A stretch of 64,000 nucleotides of DNA from Brassica napus (taxonomy: Eukaryota > Streptophyta > Magnoliopsida > Brassicales > Brassicaceae): contig NC_063448.1 of assembly GCF_020379485.1 (NCBI RefSeq), positions 16,453,726 through 16,517,725 of the forward strand, in the 5' to 3' direction. The translations under genes were made by a program, and so were the position numbers. Positions 11,468 through 23,222 of this stretch are shown here, piece by piece (position 1 is the first letter of the stretch; the number at the start of each line of letters is the position of its first letter). Below the pieces are notes generated by a model. It saw nothing but the letters and a program-made list of their open reading frames with translations. It was not told the origin of the DNA and ran no database searches.

Positions 11468-13040
11468 TGATATCTTGCATATTTGCATTGTTTTAAGCTT
11501 CCATTTTGTACATAATGATCATATAGATTAAGAGTTTAGAATCTTTAGGATCCATTTTGCATTCATATGTCTTAATCAGGTAATGGAGTATCCTATGGAG
11601 TAATCAAAGGTGTTTAGAAGCATTGTGATCCAAAAAGAGATGAAGAATGGAGATTGATCAATCATAAGGCGATCCACGCGGGTAGCAGAACCCCGAGTCC
11701 ACTGACCCGCGTCACCCAAAGACCGACTCAGAGAAGCCACGCGGGAAGGATCATGCGGGGTCGACTACCCGCTCGCACGAGCTAGAAAAATCATCAAGGT
11801 CCGACGCGGGGAAAGCGACGTGGATGATCCCCATCTTTCCTACCCGCGTTGCCGAAGATTTTGTTCGAGGAGTCACGCGGGTGAAGCAGCGCGGGATCAC
11901 TCACCCGCTCACACGAAGAAGGAGTATCGTCGAAGGTCCAACGCGGGGAGAATGACGCGGATTGGTGCCGATCGTCTCAACCCGCGTCACGAAGAGAAGG
12001 AGCCGATAGATTCACGCGGGACGGAGCCACGCAGGATCGCCTACCCGCGCGCATGGCAGAGAATCCTCGACGACGATCCGACGCGGGTTGGCTGACGCGG
12101 GTTGTGCCCGTCCATTTCTACCCGAGTCGAAACTTATCCTTAGTCGGATTTTAATGTTTTCAAGGGGATTTTTAGACTTTTTAATGGAAACCATTAGGTT
12201 TACCAAAGATATAAATACTCTTGTAATCCCAAAGTTGGGACTGATCTTGTTTTCTATCTAATAAAAAGAACTTTTAGGTGAAAGATCTGATCTTGATCAT
12301 TTTCTCTTGTGATTTGCTTGATTAATTTGATCACTAATCATGATTAGCACCAAATCCCCATTGATTCTTGGGCTCATCATGAAGAGTAGTGAGTAGTCAT
12401 CTTTGGATCCATGGGTGAGGGAGACTAAGGGTGATTAAGCTAGATCTAAGGTGTTTTAGTATAGATCCATCTTGTTCTTTGCTAGTAGAGTACTTTTAAT
12501 GCAATTTTAGAGTTGGCCTCTCTAAATTTGAGCTCTAGGCATTTCACACCTGAAAGGTGTTTGATGAAATGCCTGAACCAACTCTCCTAAGCTTTTAACA
12601 TTATTTACCAAAGAGATTTGTTGTTAAAGGTGTTAAGATGGCTAGTAGACTTGAGATTAATGATTACTTAGATAACATTCAACCAAAGATTTGATGCTTG
12701 AGTTATCTTAGTAAATGAGCATTCATCTAGAGATAGAGTTTGTTTAGGATGGTGTCCAGGTCTAAGGTAGAAAGATTTGTTGAAAGTAAACATCTTTAGA
12801 TTGAAACTTGATCACCCAAAGTCAATTCCTATAGCCCATGAGTTCTCTTATCTCATAAGAAAGAAAGCTTTGTCCTTTATTGCATTTCAGTAGCATTTTG
12901 GTTCAAAAATCATCTCATCAATTGATAGCACTTAGATTAAGCATGGTCTTGCATTCCCTTTGCTTTAGAATCACTTAGAACTGGTTTGACATCCTTTATT
13001 TTACAACATTTGATTGAGAGCCTTGAAACTCTTATCATCA
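11468..13040 (+). mobile_element. Athila 3' LTR (copy 1), 1573 bp
   Basis: It starts TGATATCTTGC directly after the PPT and ends CTTATCATCA, the same end as the 5' LTR. It contains the ACGCGGGT array (11675-12127), TATA box TATAAATA (12210-12217) and AATAAA (12260-12265). It has no nested insertion at the site where the 5' LTR carries the solo LTR. Confidence 0.92.
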
Positions 13041-13270
13041 ATTGATAAAGCAATCCGAAACAGGATCTCTTCATTGAAGTACACTGGGCAACATAAGTTG
13101 GAAGATCTGTTATGTCGATGGGTGGAAGTATATATTCGACAATAGGAACTTGATGATTTAATCTGATCCAAATAGAAACATTACATTAGAGTTTTTTTCC
13201 AATTTTTTCACTTGTAAATGGCCTTTTATTCTTTGATTAATAAATATAAAATTTAATCAAAAAAAAACTT
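13041..13270 (+). mobile_element. LINE 3' remnant with poly(A) (copy 1)
   Basis: A 34-codon frame begins directly at the Athila junction (IDKAIRNRISSL...) and resembles the extreme C terminus of plant L1-type LINE proteins. A stop, a short AT-rich 3' UTR and an A-run at about 13258-13267 follow. The 5' part is not visible, presumably displaced by the Athila insertion or truncated. Confidence 0.55.
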
Positions 13271-14399
13271 AGAAATGATATTATGATAATTAATATATGT
13301 TTAATATATATTTTCATATATATTAAATATTGTCTGGACTGCCTTATCAGTTGTTTATATCACATGTAATTATGAGATTTAATATGATTTTGTATCAAAA
13401 CAAAATCATGTGTATTTGTAAGTCTGTGTGGGTTTTAATTCCTTTACAAAAATGTATTGTCACATAATATGACTCTATAATACTCTTACTATCCAAAGAA
13501 TTTCGTTATAAGTTAATTTGTTTGTGTAGATAATTAGGTTTCAATATAACTTTTCCTAAAAAACTAACCACTAAAATTCAGTAAATTATACAATATTAAA
13601 TACATGAATTACTATCCCACAACCACATCTTATTCTTGGTTATCAGCAATACAAAGAAGAACACTGAAGCTTTACTGGGAGCATTAATATATAACCCAAT
13701 AAGTACTGAATTTTCTATAAGTCTTTTAAATGCACCATAAGTTACAACAATAATATATGTTGAATAGTAAAGAAGTTATAAAAATCAATTTAAAAACATA
13801 ATTATAAAATATGTTTTAGTTTCAATTACGTATAAAAATCAATTTAAAACTAATAACGTAATCATAAAATACAATAACATAAAATATGGGCTATAAAGAA
13901 TAAAAAATCTAAATACACATTGATAGGTATCAATCAATGAAGTTTTGGAATATCTTGCAATTGGTTTGATATTAACCAAGTGATGCAGTTTAAAAAACAA
14001 AAGTAGTGTACTTAATGGATTAATGTTGTAGTTTAAAATTTTAATGAGCAAAAGAAAAATAGAACATGAGAAAAAATGGCGTAGATAAAAGTTTTATAAA
14101 TCTTTTTCATAGAATGTTTTATAAAGTTTCATAAAAAGCAACAAACTTCTTTTTAAACCATGAAAATGAATTATTGTTATAGACTATAGACCAAAGCCTA
14201 GTTGATCACTCATGAGTGATTACTAACTTTGTTCCTCTGATTGAAGCTTCGTATAAGATCAATAGTACTGTCACAGTAAAAGCGGGTAGCAGGTGTTGAG
14301 GTGAGTATCAGCTTTCCTGTAGTCATATAAGAATATGTTGGAGTGAGTTACTATGCATTTTACTGATTAAACAATGTTTAAAACAACCATATAAGATCG
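13271..14399. other. AT-rich non-coding stretch (copy 1; copy 2 at 39659-40787)
   Basis: No coding pattern on either strand. A perfect 16-base palindrome ATCACTCATGAGTGAT lies near 14205. Otherwise I see nothing. Confidence 0.6.
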
Positions 14400-14576
14400 A
14401 TAGATATTACCTTTGCACACTCTGGGATTGATGCTTGTAATGATTACGACTTCGTGTTTCAAGCCTGTCCTGCAATGTAACTCTCTAAACAGAGCAGATG
14501 CATTGTCCATTAGGGTCAAGCGAACCCTTTTTGACCTGTATGTAATGTGTGAGTGTAAATAAGCTGGACTCACTCA
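14400..14576 (-). pseudogene. RPA-like OB-fold exon fragment, probably Helitron-borne (copy 1)
   Basis: The minus-strand frame has SKRVRLTLMD and HEVVIITSINPR, which resemble the OB-fold segment of plant RPA70-like proteins of the type often carried by Helitrons. An AAAG|GTAATA donor-like site closes the frame near 14411. It lies about 1 kb downstream of the helicase fragment on the same strand, matching the Rep/helicase-then-RPA order reported for plant Helitrons. It is short, and the match is from memory of the family. Confidence 0.4.
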
Positions 14577-15364
14577 AAATATTAAATAAAGGGGTGGGTT
14601 TAATGTAATCTCGGTACCTGCTTAGCAGTATGCAAATTACTACCTTTGTTGTTGCAACTGGATTTTAGCAATCCTAAAGTTAGTAAACATCATAATAAGA
14701 ATTTGGAATGAGAGTGTTGTATTTTCCAAAACAATGGGAATGTTGGAGGTTCATGCGCATCAACTTTTATATTAAATCCTGTTTGTTATGTCGTTTATTT
14801 TTGCATTTATCAGTAGCTTATGTAATCAACTTGTTTTGCTCAGCAGTAGCTTATATTATTTAAATTCTAACGCATATGTGGTGATGTTTGATCTGTTTAT
14901 TGTTTGATTTGTCAAACTTTTGTGGTTGCCTAGAGTAAAGTAGATCAGTTATGGAATAAAAGTTTGGTATAACTCATGTGCAGAAGCAGTGGAAAGTTAT
15001 TATCGTTACCAAGAACAGATACTAAGGTCTTAGGACAGAAAAATGGAAATCGTAGATACGATGGTGGACATTTTTACGAAGAGGAAATGTAGATGTGATG
15101 AGATTTACCGAGCTGGGGAGCCTAAAATTATTTTAAAATAAATCAGTGATCAAAACTTAGTAATAGAAATCAATTTATTTAGTTTATAGTATAGGTAGAC
15201 GTACTTCATAGTAGTGAGATATCCATCATCAGGGTAGGAGTTTTTGCTATGACTTCTTCAGTTGATAGCTAAAATACTGAAAAACATATAAATGTGAATT
15301 ATTAGATAAGTAATCACTGAAAACATATTGAGTGTGATTCTGATTTTAAAATTTTACTTACTCT
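14577..15364. other. Non-coding stretch inside the Helitron remains (copy 1; copy 2 at 40965-41752)
   Basis: No frame of note. A donor-like site (GTACCGAG, minus) near 14614 could border a lost exon of the OB gene. Confidence 0.5.
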
Positions 15365-16300
15365 CATGGGAACGAAGGCGGTTGAAGATTTCTTTGTAGA
15401 CTATGTTCTTCACTTTTTGTGGGTGTGAATCTTCGCCTTTAATGATTTTTAGTCATGCTCTGCTTGTTACACATGAGAGTGCTACATAGAGTTGACCATG
15501 GGCGAAGACGGTTTAGGAAGATATAGGAGAATCTCTTTTAAACTTTTCCCCTGACTTTTGTTGATTGCCATTGCATAACACAATCTAATAGGGAATTGTT
15601 GTCGACGTAAAGTGAACGGTAGCTTTGTTTCATCATGCAAGAGTATAATCCTTGGTATCAATACTTCTTTTCCAATGTGTGAGCTAGTGATTATTTCTGC
15701 CTTAAGCACTCGTTCGCCTATGTAGGTTAGGATCATACGGGTACCATTACATAATCCTTTTCTCTGATTTATGTTTCGCAGAAGCATAACCGGGGCCCCA
15801 ACTTGAGAGTGAGCTTATGAGAAGGCAATCCTGGAAATTTCAAGGAATTGAGATACTCAATCACATATAATGTATCATTTTGATCAGATTGAGTGTCTGA
15901 AATCTCAAAGCTATCGTAACTGTAGTAGTCTCTTGACTTCCCGTCAGTTTTGGAGATTGTGTATGCATTGATCTCATCGACTGTTTCATTTCGAGGTGTA
16001 CGTATAGCTCTATCAATGTAGGAGCTTTGGGAGGCCTTTATCTTGTTGACTTCTCCATATGCGGCATCAACAACTTGTTTTAAAGAGTCATCCTTAATCT
16101 CTTGAACCAGTGAGTTGTCGACAATTATCATCTGTTCATGGTAGCCATCATCCTCATCTTCTTGTACTGATTGTGTGCGACCTTCCCCGACTTTGAGAAG
16201 CCACTTAGAGAACTCCTTCTCGTCTTGATTGACTCGCATATTTGTTTTCAAAGAGAACTTGTGGCAGCTATCCCATAGATATGAATGACTTATTGAAGCT
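15365..16300 (-). pseudogene. Helitron PIF1-type helicase, C-terminal remnant (copy 1)
   Basis: On the minus strand, successive frames give SYLWDSC and TNMRV, then a VDEINAYT-type segment, GLPSHKLTLK, MLLRNINQRKGLCNGTRM, and the helicase motif VI type CYAMAINKSQGKSL. A degenerate VALSCVTSRA-like segment follows near 15460. This is the canonical end of the Helitron Rep/helicase, which unwinds DNA during rolling-circle transposition. Frames change near 15797 (one G short) and near 15511, and an in-frame TGA follows, so it is dead. The rolling-circle Rep domain and helicase motifs I-III are absent. The same breaks occur in copy 2, so they are real. Confidence 0.85.
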
Positions 16301-18214
16301 ATGACAGATACTTTGCATTGTTTTCTGAAAAACTTAAAGTATAATGCAAAGTATATTAATATTTTGCATTGTTTTCTGAAAAACTTAAAGTATAATGAGA
16401 TTCACAACTGTGTTTTAAAACAAAATGGAGGAATTAGTAATTTTTAAATTATTATTTGATACAGAACTATAGAAATTAGGACTGAATAATAAAAAATGAA
16501 ATATTTACATATATATTAATTATATATAAACTAATAAGATAATTATTTTTATATAAATCTTAGATGAATAAATTAGTAGTTTCCATAAATATAAATTATA
16601 AATAAACATATAATAACTCCACTTTCGTGATTCTTTACAAACACAGGAAACAGAACTGTCTTAAGATATCAACCTCTAATATTACGATGATGAGTAGTGT
16701 GTATATGAGCCAACATGAAGCAGTTTATTTTTTATTGTTTCTTTTCGTACGTTACTTCACATTGATCATCAATTGGTTGATTGTTACAATATAGTTTATT
16801 AAATATTGTTACTTCATAAAGATTGTTACTTCACAGAGATTGTTACAATATTAAATATCACAAAGCTATTATAGTTTATTTTTGATCGTAAGAACAGAGA
16901 TAATTCTAATATTGTAAGACATAGAGTTATAAAGTGAAAAATCAACGACTCCACCCTTGCACGGGACTACATCTTCAAAATCGTATATCTTTCAAATACA
17001 ATTTTAGATCAGTTACATAAACATATAAATGAATTTTATAACATGTTTAATAATTTTTGTTTAGACCAAAAATAATATAAGTGAATAAGAAATCAATGTT
17101 TCTTAACCCCAATGAAGCCAAAATGCCAAATGTAAAAAATTGGTTGTTACAGATGGTCAATATAAGAAGAAGGAACGTATACTTATTGATTGAGTAATGG
17201 TTTATGCACTGTGATCCAGGGGTTCATCTCATCAAAACGTGTTGTGAGTAATACTACACAATTGTATTTAAAATGCAGTGATTTGTAAGACCTCCTGTGT
17301 GTAATTTTGTTCTTACGCAGATATAAAAGTACGTAGCATAAGTAGTCTAGGATCCTTAGTCAATCAGACTAAATATGTAAAATCATTCCTTTGAAACAGC
17401 TAAATAATTATTTGTCTTACCTCCGGTGTCCAGACTGCTTGTCGAAGGTGGTTTCCCCATTTCGTCCAAGATCCAAACCTTAGTATGCGATCAATAAAAC
17501 ATAAACATCTTAGAATATGGAACTTCTTATGGAGAGGGTTAGGTGATTTAAAAAACTTACACTTTTAAGAAGATTTCGAGATCTGGTTGCGTGAACAGTT
17601 ATGGGTCTCGAAAAAATGTGCAGATCTTTTTTTGTGTGTTTTAGAGAAGGCATATTAGGAATTTTGTAGAGAGAAGAAGAAGGGCTTGATTCTCGTGAAT
17701 ACTTGCCTTTTATTAAAGCAATGATTTTACAAATATGGTTAATAGATATTCTCAAAAATAATATGATATAAATCTATTCAACTCTTCGATACTAAAATCA
17801 GCCATATATCATTCTTATAATTGCTACTTAATAAAAAAACTCAAAAAAAAAATCATGAAAATAACTTGGGACATGAAAATAGAATCGTCACATCAGTAAG
17901 GGAAGATTATACGGGTATAACTAATAGATTATGCATACATTCTCAGATGTTTATCCCCAAGTTCAAGGAAAATCGTAAGTTATCAACATTCCTAATCGTA
18001 TGTTTCTCAAGTGAACTGCCTAAAGTGAAAGGAAAAACATATAAAAGATCATATTAGGATAAGTAGATGCTTAAAGGGATAAGTAAAAACATATAACGAA
18101 AATTGTATCAGAATAACTTAAACATAAAAAGACAAAAGTCTGAAGATTAAAATTGAAAGAAGGCAAAGTCTTTATAGAAACGTAAAAACAGTAAGAGGAT
18201 ATGTTGAAGCTATA
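16301..18214. other. AT-rich stretch with a short direct repeat (copy 1; copy 2 at 42689-44602)
   Basis: A unit of about 35 bp (TTTGCATTGTTTTCTGAAAA...) is repeated at 16312 and 16363. The rest is AT-rich. A possible isolated minus-strand exon near 17420-17480 ends in a GTAAG donor. No gene can be supported. Confidence 0.5.
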
Positions 18215-20802
18215 TTAGCCACTTTGGAAACGCTTGGCATCGTCTGACTCAAGACTATCAGCAGCTTTTCTAGCCCTATCACCCGCAGGATCTCCATAGC
18301 CGCTGGAAGGAGCAGATCCGTCACCCATAGTCGTAGGAATATCATCGGACATTGCTGGAAGTGGAGCTTCTGGTGGGAGTATCTTTGTGACAGTTATAGT
18401 CTGAGTCTTGCCTTTCAAGTTATGGTCCGACACTTTCACGATGAACTTCCCTGTCTGCCCTATTGTATCAAGTAAAGCTTGCGGAACCGGAACGTAATGG
18501 TCAGCTCCTGCTCCCTCATTAGACTAACAATCATATAGAAACATACGTGAGTTAAAATAATACAACCTTTACTAAATGCATGAATGGGTGATGTTCCAAC
18601 TAATTTGCTATAATACAAAATTATTTGCTATTTATAGACAGATCTAACATTACCTCAAAGAAATTAGCAACCAATTCTACTGCATGTTTCCCAGTCAACT
18701 CCTTGCCGGCATTACCAAGGATGACAAAAACTGCTTGCTCACGCTTATCATAAATAGAAATCTTCGTGAGGTACCTGCAACGAAAGAAGATTAGCTATTA
18801 GTACTGACAAAACGTAGATGAAACTATGACTACAACACTTACTGAGGGACGCCCGTGACTTCACTCTTCTCACACTTCTTGTTGTTGCACATCAGGGAAG
18901 TAGGGCCTTTAACTGCTTTACTATTAAATCCACCGCAAGAAACGTAATACCAAGAAGAACCCTGGACAACATCATCTATAGTTGCTGTGCATTCAAACCA
19001 AGCAACCTTCATTGTGGAAAGTAAAATAAAATTCGTAAGTACCCAAGCACACATAAATGAATGATAACAACAGAACAACTCTTGACCTTAGAAGCTTTCT
19101 GCTTAATGTAGGAGAATAGCTCCTCAAGAGTCACTGTCTCATGCTTTGTGACTACCTCAGCAGCAATCCTATTAGCAATACCTGTGTTGGAGCTCAACCT
19201 GAGAAAAGGCGGAAGCCCAAAGATTGTTACAGATGAAGACGCTTAAATATCAAAACTATACTAAAATTATGAACACAAATGCCTACCATTCAAAGTAATC
19301 CTTGCTAGGCTGAACATCGTCGTCCATGAACACTCGAGATGATGACATAGAAGTGAGACAAAGGGTTCCTGTTAACCAAAGCTATACGATTAACCACAGC
19401 TAATTTATGCATATGAGCATGGAATTTTATTATTAAAATGCTAACCTCCAAGAAGCTTAGGGTTCACTGTGGTGACCAAAAGAACGTGTGGGGTCCTTCC
19501 ATACGATTTAAATTTCTGGCAGAACTCAGATGCGGCATTATCCCATAGATAGAGCTTCATCACTGGTCCACTACATATGTAAACATTACGTGTTAAATAT
19601 AACACACAACGAAAACAACTAACAAATGGATAAACTTACTCATGTGTCTGAACATGAACACATAGATGCCGCTTCTCAGCTATGGCAACTTCGTCAAGAA
19701 CAGTATGGTCAGTGAGAGTCTGCCCATTCACCAGCCTCATGTGGCCAACACAATCTGAGATAGAATAATTAAACAGTCAACAGAATAATACTCTAAATAG
19801 TTAACAAAACTCAACGGAATAATAATCATTAGAGGTGATAAATTATAAACTAAAAATGCAGGCATAAAGACCAACCATAGTTCAACATGACTTATCGTAA
19901 AGATCACCCTTGGAATCACAGTTGGCCATAACTCCTCGAAGCTGTGGAACCTGAACCTGTCTTCTGGAATAAGAACCGGAGGGTTCTCAAGAACGGATAA
20001 ATCAGAATTCCAACTGAATGAGACGATGGCGATATGATCAGCAACCGAGAACTGAGCTTTGTTCCTGGATCCGAAAAAATTTCTGAGCTTATAGACGGAA
20101 CCAGCTACCAGATCAAATGTCCCTACTCTACCGGCTGGAACAAAACCTTGAATAACAGTTCCCTGAAAATAAATTGAAATCTTCGATTAATATAAATCAA
20201 ACAATACATCAGATCACTTTGAAAACTTAGGCAGACATATATAGAGCGACATATATAGAGCAGACATAGGAACCAATCCAATCTACGGAAAAGAATAAAA
20301 CTAATACGTTGTACTGAAAGCAAGACCAAGAATAGCAATCCGATGAACTAATCTAATAGACAAATATAAATTCAGAAACACATAAAAAATTAATAAGATC
20401 TACCGAAAGCAAGACTCGGAGAATATATCTAAACGACTAATATTAAATCAAAAACACGATTCAAGAAGAAAATAAAGAGGGAAGCTAAAGACGTTGACAA
20501 ACCTCTTCGTCGATAAGGAGCATCTCTTGTCCAATCAGGGTTTTCGTGTATATATTTCGAGCCTCCCATAAGTGAATCAGACAAAACCTCAACTCGGCTT
20601 CGCGTGGGCCGAGTGAAACATCTCTGAAGAACATCACTTGGTTTGCATGCGCGGAGGACAGAGCGGTAACAGTGTTTGGGTTCATCGGATTGGTAGACGA
20701 AACAGGAGACTTCCCGCTTGGTTTCGCAGTCACAGAGGAGGCGACGGTCTTCTTGCTGGCTTTGCGATCGCCGGAGACGGATGAGTTGCCGGTGGATTCC
20801 AT
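18215..20802 (-). pseudogene. RPA70-like OB-fold protein gene, copy 1 (one-base deletion)
   Basis: Same nine-exon gene as 44603-47191. Exons on the minus strand are 20503-20802, 19896-20162, 19640-19754, 19446-19570, 19287-19368, 19087-19198, 18843-19006, 18654-18774 and 18215-18523. In exon 2 one T is missing near 19928 (GAGTTATGG against GAGTTTATGG in copy 2), which breaks the frame. Since the only coding difference of note is a homopolymer-length change, the break may be an assembly error rather than a true mutation. Confidence 0.8.
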
Positions 20803-21925
20803 CGGGATAAGTTTTTGAGAGTCATTTCAACTTGGATGGGAAGATAAGATAGGAATAGAGATTTATATATAGATAAACAGAGAAGAAGGTGAAAGGAATC
20901 CATTGAATGAGCTTAATCAAGGATTCAGTTAGTGGTGACTTACTAGGGAGACGAAATTGAAGAGATGAGAAACGGAAGAGATGGAAGTCGCAAAGGTACG
21001 GGAAGAAAAAAAAAGAGATTAGGGCTACGAAAAACGGAGACAGCTGCTCGTGGCGTAGAACACGTCCACACCATTCCAGAAAATGGGCTACACTAAAACA
21101 GCCCAAACAACAAACAAAAACCACCAAAAGCCCAAACCAGTTGACTCAATAGATGACGTGGATGGAATGATGACATCCCTATTGGTCGAATTACGTGTCC
21201 GACGTGGGTGCCGTAAGTAGACTTCTTTTGCTCCTTTTAGTATAGTTTTGATAACTATATACATTTAAAATTTATTGATTGTTTATGTTATAATTATAGA
21301 TATTAGATTTGCTATAAAAAATTTATATTTATATTTTTGAATTTTTTTTAAAGAAGTTAATTTTTTAGAAAAAATATTGTATTAATTTTAATTTATTCTA
21401 AAGTATTATATTTATATACTAAAGATATTTTCTCATTACATATTTTAATATTATTTTTTGCACATTTTATGTTTAATGATAATATTTATAAATTATTTAG
21501 ATGCATATATTTGTTCCAATTATATAAAAACACTACTATATAAGTTGAAAAAATGAAAGATATTTCTCATTACATATTAATATTATTCAATGCAGATTTT
21601 AACTTTTATTGATTATTTATTTATTTATTTACTTATTACTTAGATGCATATATTTGTTTCAACCATATAAAACTCAACTATAAAAATTGTAAAAAGGAAA
21701 GTTTATGATATTGTTATTTCTCAGAATTAGGAAAATACACTACAAAAAAAACACATCAATTCATTTGTATCTCATAAATAATTATATAGTTTATTTTATT
21801 TATTACCCGCAAAATTAAGTATACTTCATATGATTAGAATTATCTAATTATTCAAAACAAGAAAAAATCTGGTCGAAAAAAGAATTGTTATGAGTATGAT
21901 AAAGTTTTACCGAAAGTAAATGCTA
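20803..21925. other. Intergenic region upstream of the RPA-like gene (copy 1; copy 2 at 47192-48318)
   Basis: It holds the presumed promoter and 5' UTR of the RPA-like gene, a purine-rich strip at 20870-21020, then very AT-rich DNA with TTTATTTA-type runs near 21600. No gene seen. Confidence 0.55.
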
Positions 21926-23053
21926 ATAGTTAATTAGCATTTATGGTTTTGTTTTGGTTCGTAAAGAAATTTATTTGTTACTATAAATATAGAATCTCTA
22001 TTTTGTAAATATGATGAAAATCTAAGGGCATAATCCTAAAATTTTAAAATAGGATCATGCTTTAATATTATAAATATTAATATTATGGCCGGCTTATTTC
22101 ATATCTATCAGTGGCCGGAAGCCACTTACTTCTACAGCTTGTGAACATAGCCGGTTTGCACCAGTCTTGAACAAATTAAAGGGTTGTGAATCATACTTGA
22201 TTTGTATATTTATACGGAATCATTATGAATTACCATATCTACGAAAATTCTACATCAAAAAAAGGAATGTAGTATAATTTTTAAAATCAGCCTTATCAAT
22301 CTTAGAGTATCTCCTTTCAAAGGGAAAAAAAATAAATCTAACCAAATAAATAACCATAGTTTGGTATTTACTTAAATTTAATTTAACTAACTTATTCTTA
22401 ACCAATTTCATGTTATTTCTTTCTCATGGTCCACAACGCAACTTCCGATCATCTAAATACCTGATCTCTTTCTTACATTTTTTATAATACTTAGCTACTC
22501 TTTTTATTTTTAAACAATTGCATAGACTCGATAATCACAACTTTTCCATTTTCTAAAAAATACAATACTCCTATTTCCGAGCGCAGTTAATGTTCTATCT
22601 CGGTTTGATGAATCGGTTCGGTTTTCACACAGGGAGTAAAATAACAATTGGCACATGACCTATTTGACAATCACACAGAAAAATCTCTAAACCTATTTTT
22701 TTTTCTCAGCCGCTAATAGTTAATTAGCATTTATGGTTTTGTTTTGGTTCGTAAAGAAAATTTATTTGTTGCTATAAATATAGGATCTCTATTATTTTGT
22801 AAATATGATGAAAATCTAAGGGAAGAATCCTAAATTTTTTAAATAGGATCCTGCTTTGATAATTAATGGAGTAGTATAGATGTTAATTATAGGGATTAAA
22901 GAATTTATGAATATTTCCGAGCGCAATTAATGTTCTATCTCGGTTTGATGAATCGGTTCGGTTTTCACACAGGAGTAAAATAACAATTGGCGCATGACCT
23001 ATTTGACAATCACACAGAAAAATCCCTAAACCTATTTTCTTTCTCAGCCGCTT
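21926..23053 (+). repeat. Duplicated promoter/5' UTR block upstream of aspartyl-tRNA synthetase (copy 1)
   Basis: Block A (CTAATAGTTAATTAGC...) occurs at about 21927-22063 and 22711-22858. Block B (ATTTCCGAGCGC...CTCAGCCGCT) occurs at about 22575-22713 and 22914-23052. The order is A1-B1-A2-B2. B1 joins A2 directly with a shared GCT, as expected for a tandem duplication at a short homology. The A-B spacing is about 510 bp in the first unit and about 55 bp in the second. B2 is the real 5' end of the synthetase gene and carries a telo-box-like CCCTAAACC; B1 has CTCTAAACC instead. Confidence 0.88.
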
Positions 23054-23222
23054 CTCCATCCTCGCAGGTAAGATCTCTCTCCCTTCTTCATATTATATTA
23101 TCGAAATTCAGAGTTTTTATATCAGTTAATTGAAACTTTTGAATTACCAAGAAAGTAGAGATTCCCTTGGTAGTTGATAGGTTTCTAATGCAATTGTCTG
23201 CTGATTTGGGATTCTGCCTAGG

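Larger units (their letters stand above)
1..13040 (+). mobile_element. Athila-lineage Ty3/gypsy element, copy 1 (5' end outside window)
   Basis: The order is the end of the 5' LTR (841-1115, preceded by a nested solo LTR), primer site 1119-1131, gag-pol 1247-6907, spacer, ORF-1 7988-9865, long 3' non-coding region, PPT, and 3' LTR 11468-13040. The RT sequence type, tRNA-Asp primer site and an ATHILA ORF-1 gene after pol place it in the Athila lineage. Internal stops in gag-pol and ORF-1 make it non-autonomous. It lies in a LINE tail; the base after the 3' LTR starts ATTGA, the expected 5-bp target duplication, whose partner lies outside the window. Confidence 0.93.

Noticed and set aside
14203..14222. 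Perfect palindrome ATCACTCATGAGTGAT near a CTAG, as a Helitron 3' end on the minus strand
   Set aside because: CTAG lies only about three bases from the hairpin instead of roughly ten, and the next base is G, not T.
20822..21127. 101-codon minus-strand frame upstream of the RPA-like gene
   Set aside because: It lies in the promoter region, is low-complexity hydrophobic, and shows no motif or splice context.
21726..21750. CACTACAAAAAAAAC as a possible CACTA or Mutator-type terminus
   Set aside because: No matching inverted end or target duplication could be found.
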